This document shows positions 27,616-35,000 of a stretch of DNA of 35,000 nt, piece after piece. Made by a program: the position numbers and the translations under genes. Origin of the DNA: Prorocentrum cordatum (lineage: Eukaryota; Sar; Dinophyceae; Prorocentrales; Prorocentraceae). The notes below the pieces were generated by a model, which worked only from the letters and a program-made list of their open reading frames with translations, was not told the origin of the DNA and made no database searches. The stretch spans positions 1-35,000 of the forward strand of contig CAUYUJ010001359.1 of the NCBI GenBank assembly GCA_963575745.1, in the 5' to 3' direction. The stretch's first letter is position 1. Every line of letters starts with the position of its first letter.

Positions 27616-30600
27616 TTAATCACTGGAATCGCTTCCATCCCCAGCCCGCACGGGCTGGGGTTCCTGGGCCTGGCCAGGCCTGGAGGGAGCCGCGCGGTCC
27701 AATAACCCCGCTCCCGTCTGAGCCCCCGAAGGCCCAGCAGCCTGTCCAGCCAGGTCGGATCCTGGGTTTTCCGATTGCGGACTCCTGAGCATGGCCGCCA
27801 CGTCCGCGCAGGCGGCTTCTTCACGAGCCCTAATGGCCTCTAAAATTGCCCTCGGGGGGCCTTCACGACGCGGGAACAAACCTTTGCTTATCCTCGCAAG
27901 GTTCTCCGAACCTTTGTTGGTCCGTCCGTCACATCTGCCAACTAAATTCCTGGGGTCCACGGAGCAATAAGAACCGCACTCCGAGCAAATGTGAAGGAAC
28001 CATTTCTCCACATACTGGAGCCTGTGAGAGGGGTGAACCTTTTCCAGGAAGCCGCTCCCTCGGGCTGAGGGGGCGACCCTCTCTCCAACAGCGGCCTGGG
28101 AGCCTCTCCTGACTTCGGCAGGAGGCCCTGAACATGTCGTGGCCGCAAAGACCCGCGTTTGGTAGCGGGGAACAACTCTCTCACAGACCGTGCACCACCA
28201 GTATTTCATGCTGCGACCACATGGCTCGAGGCTGTGGTCCGAGGCGTGCGCCGCAGCCACCAACTTGGACGGTCTCGACTCCTTCTTCAAAGGGGGTCTC
28301 TCCGCCCGCGTGTTTTCCTCGGCCTCCGCTGCACGCGCCAGGGCACGTCTGGCCCTTCGACGAATCAACGAAGCTGTGGCATCAATTTTGTCCGTCTCAG
28401 GCTCCCGCCCCACCAGCCCCCTCCACGCCAACTCCGCCGCCTCCCCCGCCCACGAATCAGCGCAGGCGTTGCCAGAGGCATAAAAGAGTTTTTCGAGCGT
28501 GTCTAACCTCTCTGGGGCCTCCTCTTGGTGGGAGGGGAACCGAACAACTTCCACATCAAGATTCCTCCTGGCCTGGAAGGCAATGCGGGCCCTGGCCCAG
28601 AGGTCTTCGCTGGCACCCACAGGGTTGGGCCTTCGAAAGCGGGCCCTCGAGGTCCTGGAGATCGCCTTGTGATCTGTCACAAAAGTGAAACCCAGCTCTG
28701 AATCTACTTGCTCTAACGCCAGGCAGAATGCTAAAACTTCGGCTCGGGGGACCGTTTGCTTTTCTCCGAGCAGAGGAACCCCGAGAGCCTCCCCCAAGGT
28801 CCACCCGCCTCCCGAATCAAACGCAAGCCCCACGATCGCTGCTCCGCAGCGTCTCCGCCTGGGGTCGTCAGAATATTTGCCCCCCGAGCCGTCACCGAAA
28901 ACGTGAACTCTGCCTGACTCCGTGCATTCGGCGCAGCCGCGTGACTTAAAATCCAACTGCAGCTGGCCGAGGAGCGCTTCATCGAACTCAGGAGTGGTGA
29001 GCCCAACGGCTGGTACTCCCCGAAGCCAAAGAGCAGGCGACGCCTCGTGCTGCGCCGCCGCCTGTGCCACAAGCGCCTCCGACTTCACGAAATCCTCGTG
29101 CCCCTTGTTCTGCTCACATTCCCAAATGCGGCGATGCAAACTCTCTTCTTTGAGCTGGCAGCGCGGGCAACGCTTGGAATCAATAAGGTATCCTTGTCTG
29201 GCACGCCTCACTCGGGTCCATTGTCCACCTGTGGTGACTATCAGGTTGAGTGCCGCCAAATCTGAAGCTCCTTCATTGTGGAACTTGCGCTGCTCTGCCC
29301 TGATTCTCCATACATCCGCACCTGGGATCAGGTCAGCTCCATCCTCGTGCTTCGACGCCTGCTGCCAGTACAATTTGCGCATGTCGTTGACCACGTCTGC
29401 CAAGATGGCGAGTCTCTCCCAATCGTTCGTGTACTCCGTGTCAGTGCCGCTGGGGATAAGCCACGCCTGCAACTGTCCATCTGGTAGTGGTCTGTCCCAC
29501 TCTGTCGCCTTCATGGGGTTCCAGCCTATGTCCATCAGCGCGGCCTGCAGCGTGGCGATCGGGCCTCTGACATAGGCCCACCTCCTCCGTCCAGCCGTGA
29601 TCAATCGCTGTCTGATCTTGGTCCAGGCTAACTTGACTCTCGCGTGGATCTGAGGATTCATCTGCCACATCGCCAGCCACTCGTGAACAACTCGTTTGCG
29701 CAATTCCAGACCTGGCTCCTTGTCCCACATCTCAATTGCAAGTGTTGTCGTAAGACATTTGCCTCCTTGAGAGCCGGCTGCGATCTGGCCCGCCTGTCTT
29801 CTTAGCTTCGTCAGCTCCGTCGTGGAAAGGCCGAACGCTTGATGTCCGTATGTGGCCTGGGGCAGGGCGCCCGTAGACCACAGTCCTTTCGCTTCTTTTG
29901 CCAGGGTAGTGCTTTTCCTCAGCCTCTTGATCTTGGCGAACCGTCTCTTAGCTGCCAGTATACGTCTCTTGAGTGTGCGAACGACTCGTTTACGCCCAGC
30001 AGAAGCGTCGAGGCCTAGGTCCTTCGTGTATGTTTTGGCCTTGGCGGGGGTACCGTTCTGCTGCAACCTCTTCGCCACGCACTTGACCATGTCTCTGCGC
30101 GAGCCGATGACCACTGTCTTGTCCGAGATCTTGAGCCTCTGTTGACGAAGTCCTTGGGCGAGCTCGCAGGCCACTCTGACCATCTTGTCTGGGGTCTCCA
30201 GTGCCGTGCCCTCCTCTCGAGCCACAGTGTCATCGACGAATGTCCAGAGTCCAGCCGTCGGTGATATGATATGCGCTCGCTGTAGGATTGGGTGGAGGAA
30301 AACCTTCGCGAGGCTGACACCTCTGGGTGACCCCGCAACTATCGATCTGGATACCAATATTGCCTCACTCAGCGACGACTTGTCTTTGAGAAAGCGAGCC
30401 GCCGCGAAGATGAGTACTTCCATTTCCACTACCACTGCTGGATAGCCGATGCCCCTAGCGATGCGCATCAGCAGCACCAGGCTGACGCTGTCGTAGAACT
30501 TCTCGATGTCCTCCAGCAGGGTGAGGCTGGAGATGCCCAGCTCGTATCCCGCCTCGTCCAGGCAGGCACGGAGCAGTCCCGCTCGCAACGCCGAGCTGCC

Positions 30601-30903
30601 TTTGAGGGCCGTGTCCCAGTGCGCGCTCAACGCCTCGCTCCATTCGCTGCAAGGTGACGCCCTCGTCCTGCTCCAAAGTTTGACTGGTAGGGGTAGCATC
30701 CCCAGCACTCTCTCACCACCTGCTGGTTTAGGGACCACAGCCCCGAGTGTAGCCGTCCACTGCCTCGGCCACGTGCCCGTCCGCTCGCACATGTTGATGA
30801 GGTCGACCAGCTTCTGGCGTGCACTCTGCGGGGCCCTTTTGATGTCGTGCAACTTAAGGCCGCCCACACCGCCAACTTTGTTGGGGTTCGTGGCCTGCAT
30901 TGC
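27616..30903 (-). CDS. Non-LTR retrotransposon reverse transcriptase-RNase H protein
   Basis: The open frame begins at ATG 31008 (1130 codons), but its first 36 codons are out of the natural frame; real sense starts at about 30903 (AMQATNPNKV). Residues below are numbered from 31008. RT: VVPKPAGGERVLGM (91-104); motif A EDIEKFYDSV (166-175); motif B AGSPRGVSLAK (225-235); motif C FVDD (257-260). A CCHC knuckle follows (Cys614, Cys617, His625, Cys631). RNase H keeps all four acidic residues: Asp706 (VFGDGSGG), Glu757, Asp779 and Asp851. The C-terminus has Cys pairs CTVC (939-942) and CSECGSYC (1008-1015). The enzyme would copy its own RNA at a nicked target. The endonuclease part is absent because the element is 5'-truncated. 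Confidence 0.85.
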   Translation of the reverse strand, partial: AMQATNPNKVGGVGGLKLHDIKRAPQSARQKLVDLINMCERTGTWPRQWTATLGAVVPKPAGGERVLGMLPLPVKLWSRTRASPCSEWSEALSAHWDTALKGSSALRAGLLRACLDEAGYELGISSLTLLEDIEKFYDSVSLVLLMRIARGIGYPAVVVEMEVLIFAAARFLKDKSSLSEAILVSRSIVAGSPRGVSLAKVFLHPILQRAHIISPTAGLWTFVDDTVAREEGTALETPDKMVRVACELAQGLRQQRLKISDKTVVIGSRRDMVKCVAKRLQQNGTPAKAKTYTKDLGLDASAGRKRVVRTLKRRILAAKRRFAKIKRLRKSTTLAKEAKGLWSTGALPQATYGHQAFGLSTTELTKLRRQAGQIAAGSQGGKCLTTTLAIEMWDKEPGLELRKRVVHEWLAMWQMNPQIHARVKLAWTKIRQRLITAGRRRWAYVRGPIATLQAALMDIGWNPMKATEWDRPLPDGQLQAWLIPSGTDTEYTNDWERLAILADVVNDMRKLYWQQASKHEDGADLIPGADVWRIRAEQRKFHNEGASDLAALNLIVTTGGQWTRVRRARQGYLIDSKRCPRCQLKEESLHRRIWECEQNKGHEDFVKSEALVAQAAAQHEASPALWLRGVPAVGLTTPEFDEALLGQLQLDFKSRGCAECTESGRVHVFGDGSGGKYSDDPRRRRCGAAIVGLAFDSGGGWTLGEALGVPLLGEKQTVPRAEVLAFCLALEQVDSELGFTFVTDHKAISRTSRARFRRPNPVGASEDLWARARIAFQARRNLDVEVVRFPSHQEEAPERLDTLEKLFYASGNACADSWAGEAAELAWRGLVGREPETDKIDATASLIRRRARRALARAAEAEENTRAERPPLKKESRPSKLVAAAHASDHSLEPCGRSMKYWWCTVCERVVPRYQTRVFAATTCSGPPAEVRRGSQAAVGERVAPSARGSGFLEKVHPSHRLQYVEKWFLHICSECGSYCSVDPRNLVGRCDGRTNKGSENLARISKGLFPRREGPPRAILEAIRAREEAACADVAAMLRSPQSENPGSDLAGQAAGPSGAQTGAGLLDRAAPSRPGQAQEPQPVRAGDGSDSSD

Positions 30904-31297
30904 CGAGGTCGAACTCCTCAATAGTGATCGGTTCCAAGTCTTCGTCTCTGGCCTGTCTGTGCATGACCTGCAGCTCCGACGCGATGTCCTCTCTGGTGTC
31001 CACTGCATCCGTCCAGATCTTTAGCCATTTCTGCCTCTTCGTGTGCATGAGAATCTCTGGGTCCGCCGAGCTTGCGTTCAGGTGGTACTGCTCGTATGTC
31101 GGCTGCACTGGATCTTTGACGTGCTTGTGAAGGAACCCTGGCTTCTCCGACCACATCTTCTTTGCCCACTTAGTGAACTGCTGCCGCTGTGTGGATATGC
31201 CTCTGGAGACCGCAATTGCCATGTGGTTTCCAATCTCATCTTTCAACCTCTCAAGCTCCACCAGCGTGTGTGACTTGACCCCCTGCACCCGTAACAT
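30904..31297 (-). CDS. N-terminal continuation of the LINE protein (one-base frameshift)
   Basis: A frame from ATG 31297 reads VKSHTLVELERLKDEIGNHM, MWSEKPGFLHKHVKDP, QKWLKIWTDAVDTREDIA and ITIEEFDLG. This is the linker normally found between endonuclease and RT. At about 30904 one extra base (GGCAATG) breaks the join to the RT frame; removing it restores a single frame. The 5' end lies exactly at the edge of a (TCC)n tract (31298), so the endonuclease was lost on insertion. A sequencing error at the frameshift cannot be excluded. Confidence 0.7.
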
Positions 31298-31482
31298 GGG
31301 AGGGAGGAGGGAGGAGGGAGGAGGGAGGAGGGAGGAGGGAGGAGGGAGGAGGAGGAGGGAGGAGGGGAGGAGGAGGAGGAGGAGGAGGAGGAGGAGGAGG
31401 AGGAGGAGGAGGAGGAGGAGGAGGAGGAGGAGGAGGAGGAGGAGGAGGAGGAGGAGGGAGGAGGGAGAGGAGGATGAGGAGG
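31298..31482. repeat. (AGG)n microsatellite at the LINE 5' boundary
   Basis: GGAGGGAGG and (GGA)n on plus, (TCC)n on the coding strand, beginning one base after the LINE frame's ATG. It is the same repeat and strand as the tract beyond the element's 3' end at 27403-27573. Confidence 0.95.
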
Positions 31483-31787
31483 AAGGGTGACGAGGGGGAG
31501 GGGGAGCAGAGGGAGCAAACGCACGAACGAACCACTACTGCGGACAGCTGTCTGGGCCCACCTGGGACCCCTGAAACACGACTTGTGGAATCAGACGCAG
31601 CTGTGCGCCTGCACAGCGAGCAGTCATGACGGAGCCGAGGGGGGCTGCTCCAAAGAGGCCGCCTGCCTGCTTAGAGGCCCCCGAGCTTCTCCGCAGGCCG
31701 CCCCCCCTTGCGCCGCCAGGCCCCGTGCGCGCCGCCAGCTTCCTCGCATGCCCTCCCCTTCCCTCGGGCGTCCGTTATCGGGAAGGT
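31483..31787. other. Spacer with no supported feature
   Basis: GC-rich unique sequence between two opposite-strand triplet tracts. No gene, repeat or motif was recognised. Confidence 0.5.
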
Positions 31788-32025
31788 ATCCTCCTCCTCC
31801 TCCTCCTCCTCCTCCTCCTCCTCCTCCTCCTCCTCCTCCTCCTCCTCCCCCTCCCCCTCCCCGTCCTTCTCGTCCTGATGTTTCTCCTGCTCCTCCTCCT
31901 CCTCCTCCTCCTCCTCGTCCTGCTCCTCATCCCCATCCTCCTTGTCATTCCTGTCCTCCTCGGCCTCTTTTTCCTGTTCATGTTCCTGTTCCTCCTCCTC
32001 CTCCTCCTCCTCCTCCTCCTCGTGC
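31788..32025. repeat. (TCC)n tracts on the plus strand
   Basis: CTC/TCC repeats at about 31788-31860, 31885-31920 and 31990-32025 with CCCCTCCCC and TGTTCCTG interruptions. The orientation is opposite to the 31298-31482 tract. Poly-Leu, poly-Pro and poly-Glu frames (to 32258 on minus) are by-products. Confidence 0.95.
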
Positions 32026-33032
32026 CTGCCCTCCCGACCCCTCGGGCGTCTGTTAACACACACGCGCGTTCCAAGACTCGCATAACAACTACTCGCACAT
32101 AGCCTGTATCCGCAGCGCGGCAGCAAAGGATTTACGACCCATGGCAACGAGGTAGACATGGGTGTTGTTTGATATTTGCAACTGCGCACTTTGCGAGTAG
32201 TGGAACGCGCTCGCTGAGTTAATGGGGAAGAGATGAGTGGGGGTGAAGAAACGTGCACCTTTCAAGCATCGTTTGGACCCGCGGTTGCAAGGTTAGGGAT
32301 TGTCTAAGGCCCCTTCAGGGACCCTTTACAACAATCGTCGACCCCCCGATTCGATTGCCCTCCTGAACCCACCAACCACATGCCGCAATCCCTCCTTCCT
32401 AGCATTCCTCTCATTCTTCGTTATCTTCGCGAAAAAAAACTGCCCTGGCTAGGCGCAAGACGGCTCAGCCGCCAACGGGCGCCTGGTGCGCAGACGCCGG
32501 ACAGTCCCGATCTTTCTGGTGGGCAACGGAAACTCCGTGCGCTTCCCGTCCTTCAGGATTATGGGCTTGGTCTCGTCATCCTCGGGGACGCGCTGACCGG
32601 GGTCAGCGCCAACGCCGGTTAGCCAGCATGAGGGCGCCAACTATAGACCAATACCGATCCTGACCAAGCCTATCCTGCGCCCGAGATCGTTGTGTGCGCC
32701 CTCCTGGCTTGGCCAGGCTGGCGTATACTCCAGTCCTGGGCTCAGGATCGGCCTAGCCAAGACCGGTGCAAGTGCATGTATAACTGGCGCCCTCCGAACC
32801 AGGGCCATGTCGCGAACCCCGGCTGGCCACACAGTGACTCCCAAACCCGGGTCAGCCGAGGGACCGGCGGAGGGGTCGGGCCCGCGTGGCTCCCAAACCC
32901 GGGTCAGCAAAACATCTTGAAGAGTATTTAGAGGGACGAAATCAAGCACGGTACTTTCAGATCCTTTTGGAAATCCGCGCGGAATTCCAAAAACGTATGT
33001 CAAATGCCGTTTACTTCCTCGGATCTCGGAGG
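32026..33032. other. Intergenic region, only a short direct repeat
   Basis: No gene is supported. CTCCCAAACCCGGGTCAGC occurs at 32838-32856 and 32890-32908, 52 bp apart. An A8 run lies at about 32432. The minus-strand frame 33156-32641 overlaps the Mei2-like gene end in another frame and looks like a shadow. This is the 3' flank of that gene. Confidence 0.5.
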
Positions 33033-33653
33033 TTATTGGAACCCCGTTAGCGATGTGACCCCTGTTACGTTCGGACCGGCATCCATACTCTCGTGCATCA
33101 CCGGACTGTTGCGGAACTTCTCGACGTGCCGATGCAGCCCCTGCAGGGTGGCCCAACCCACCTCCACGCAGCCGAGTTCCGCTGACTGGGAGGTCACCCC
33201 AAACACTTCGTGGAAGTGCCTGGCGGCCTCTGGCGTCACCAGGTTGACAAAGGCAAAGCCGAAGCAGCAGCCCTTGCCGTAGTCCTTTGGCAGGTACACG
33301 AAATCGTACTGGCCCCAGAAGCCCTTCGCATCCAGCACCTCCAAGAATACGTCGCGGGTGATCGCCCGTGACATGTTCCTCACAACCACAGTCGTCGGTT
33401 GCTCCTCACGCCCGTGCGCAAGCAGGCTCACATCCACCTGGTACGGGACCGTGCCGCCAGGTCGGGTGGAGTCAAGCCATAGCGGGGCCAATTTCGACCT
33501 CTGCTCTGGCGAGAACGCATCGGGGACGCTGCCGGGGAATGCGCACATGTCGTAGTGAGATGCGAAAGGGTTCTTGTCGTACGTCATGTGACCTGTGGTC
33601 TGGCTGAGAAACGCCGCGGCGGGGGTGATATGCTTGGGCGAAGATGGAGACAT
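33033..33653 (-). CDS. Mei2-like C-terminal RRM (RRM_2) protein
   Basis: 206 residues from ATG 33653. The RRM covers about residues 86-188: PTTVVVRNM (RNP2-like, 86-94), ITRDVFLEVLDAKGFWGQYDFVYLPKDY, KGCCFGFAFVNL (RNP1-like, 127-138), HFHEVFGV, CVEVGWATLQGL and FRNSPVMHES. TT-V-RN, YDFVYLP and NSPVMHE are diagnostic of the Mei2 C-terminal RRM family, which binds RNA in meiosis and growth control in yeast and plants and is greatly expanded in dinoflagellates. The protein is much shorter than plant Mei2-like proteins, having only one RRM, which is usual for the dinoflagellate forms. A pyrimidine-rich CTCTTCGCAGCAG directly upstream of the ATG could be a splice acceptor, so an upstream exon is possible. 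The target RNA is unknown. Confidence 0.9.
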   Translation of the reverse strand: MSPSSPKHITPAAAFLSQTTGHMTYDKNPFASHYDMCAFPGSVPDAFSPEQRSKLAPLWLDSTRPGGTVPYQVDVSLLAHGREEQPTTVVVRNMSRAITRDVFLEVLDAKGFWGQYDFVYLPKDYGKGCCFGFAFVNLVTPEAARHFHEVFGVTSQSAELGCVEVGWATLQGLHRHVEKFRNSPVMHESMDAGPNVTGVTSLTGFQ

Positions 33654-33719
33654 CTGCTGCGAAGAGGTATGCGCGGTCGGTACCGAAGCTTGGAGAAGTA
33701 TGAGCTAGAGCTCAGATTG

Positions 33720-33985
33720 CTGCAACGTGCGAACGCAGCTGCATTTGTATGTACCTGTCTGTGCGCTTTAACGTGTATGTGTGCCTGTGTGTGAACGTGA
33801 GTGCGTGTGTGTGTTTTCAGGGCACACCTGCAACTGTGGCCGTGCTAAGCATATTGCTTGCGTAACCCTGAGTGTGCGTGTGTGTGTGTGTGTGTGTGCG
33901 TGTCAGCGATTGCACGTGTGACTGTGGCTGTGTTGCGGCTGTGGATGCGCGCACGAACGCAACTGCGCGTGTGTTGTTACGTGTT
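33720..33985. repeat. GT-rich region with (TG)n
   Basis: TGTGTG-rich sequence, with a pure (TG)n of about 24 bp near 33876-33900 and degenerate TGTG/GCGTG on both sides. It reads as Val/Cys repeats by chance. It lies directly upstream of the Mei2-like gene on the coding strand. Confidence 0.85.
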
Positions 33986-35000
33986 CAGCTGCTGCGTGCA
34001 TGCGTGTGCATGTATGCGCTACTGCACGAGTCTCGGCGCGCCAAGATTGCCCCGGAGCGTGGGCTCGCAAGGCTCCAACCACAGTTTGTTGAAAGCCAGT
34101 GTCATGGTACGATCCTGGCGAAGACGAGCGGGGCAATTTCGCTCAGGGTTGCTGAAGTCTGGACCGCACCAATTTCCTGCAAACGAGTCAGACAGTACAG
34201 ATCGTCCACGCGACAAACGTTACCTAGTGTATGCTGTCTGCCTGGCGCTGCTGTTCGGCACGTGCGTCCACGAAGCTGAGAATTGCCGTGGGCTAACTCC
34301 TTACCCTCGCTAGTGAAAACCTTCATGCTGATATTACAGCACGCATGGGCAGATTACAGAGGAGCTCGAGAACCCAACTGCTCCTTCCAAATCCTCGCAG
34401 ATACATGCGCACTCGCTTTGTACGTCTACCTGTGCATGAATGTATGTGTGGGCACTTGGAAGCGACCAGGGTGTGTGCGCTGGATGGGCCCTTAGAATAT
34501 CTGTCAAGAGGGGGACGAAGGCAAATCCGCCCAAGTACGGTCTAAAGAACCCTCACGGGGTCGAAACTGCCGAGTTTGTCGAGCCGCGTTCAAGCATGGC
34601 GGCGAGAGGGGGTACATGCTCCCCCTGTCTGCTGGCCGGAAAAAGTGCTGGACCGCCTCAGCCCCCTGGTCGGCTCCAAGTGGGTAGTCTGATATGTGCA
34701 CGTGTTTTTGCGACTGTGTATTTGAATGTGCGTGCCTGCGCACGTGCACGTGCACATGTGTGTGGGGAAGCTCCCAGACCGACGACCTGACCTTTCGGCA
34801 GCGTGATGCTCTCGACCCAGCTCCCCAGGGCATATTTGCTTGGAACACCCGAAGTGGGTAAAGACAAACATTGTACATACGATGCCCAACCGCACTTGTT
34901 GACCAACATCGACAGCGGCCGCTGTGGGGCAGGCGACGCTCCAACTCAAACGGAGAATGCCCGCGACGCCGCCATCGAGCCCTGTCCAGAATGGATAAGA
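33986..35000. other. Unassigned region, possible small minus-strand exons
   Basis: No complete gene. A minus-strand segment ending at about 34792 reads SLPTSGVPSKYALGSWVESI and is followed by a GT donor-like AAAG then GTCAGG. Another segment starting at about 34176 follows an acceptor-like GACTCGTTTGCAG. They could be 5' exons of the Mei2-like gene or of another gene, but the joined frame gives no known domain. GT/CA-rich patches occur near 34690-34765. Confidence 0.25.

Noticed and set aside
31671-32258. Poly-Glu frame
   Set aside because: Read-through of (TCC)n tracts.
32641-33156. 171-codon minus-strand frame
   Set aside because: Overlaps the end of the Mei2-like gene in another frame and has no domain.

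Overview
This window looks like nuclear DNA of a dinoflagellate, possibly a Prorocentrum- or Polarella-like species (genus is a guess). The evidence is a GC-rich, repeat-dominated sequence; two relics of the dinoflagellate trans-spliced leader (SL) beside retro-type genes; a Mei2-type RRM gene, a family common in dinoflagellates; several non-LTR retrotransposons (LINEs) at different stages of decay; and every credible coding segment lying on the minus strand, as in dinoflagellate unidirectional gene clusters. No bacterial, organellar, tRNA, rRNA or CRISPR signal was seen.

Layout in + coordinates (genes read right to left). 1-330 holds a short inverted-repeat satellite. 331-5180 is a large array of 32-bp perfect or near-perfect palindromes, organised as a 106-bp higher-order repeat; satellite blocks recur at 5571-6012 and 13108-13618. 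5205-5570 is a trinucleotide-rich element that reappears inverted at 18161-18425. 5983-7090 is a broken LINE 5' part (endonuclease tail plus Cys-rich/coiled-coil protein), followed by a conserved leader block and a 12-bp minisatellite (7168-7840). 7960-9081 encodes a GIY-YIG-like protein. 9891-11088 is a 2.4-copy tandem repeat of about 520-540 bp. 11292-13100 encodes a protein with a signal-peptidase/LexA-like GNSMWP motif and a decayed upstream part. A 171-bp fold-back lies at 13141-13311, and a second leader block plus 12-bp array at 13694-14096.

14397-18138 is a long, lightly broken gene with an N-terminal BED-like zinc finger and hAT-transposase-like features, with an SL relic and a (CAT)n tract directly upstream. 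18430-21620 is dominated by a CCAAGA repeat phased at exactly 10.5 bp per unit, with tandem duplications of 366 bp and about 810 bp. 21640-27402 is an old, fragmented LINE (zinc finger, coiled coil, endonuclease, connection, RNase H; no reverse transcriptase core found), again with an SL relic at its 5' end next to a (TCC)n tract. 27616-31297 is a younger LINE with intact reverse transcriptase and RNase H catalytic residues, bounded on both sides by (TCC)n on the same strand. 33033-33653 encodes a Mei2-like RRM protein. The remainder is GT-rich or featureless.

The host-type genes (GIY-YIG-like, protease-fold-like, Mei2-like) show no pathway link to each other. The common themes are retroposition of SL-bearing transcripts, insertion beside simple repeats, and satellites with strong secondary-structure or helical-phase periodicity.
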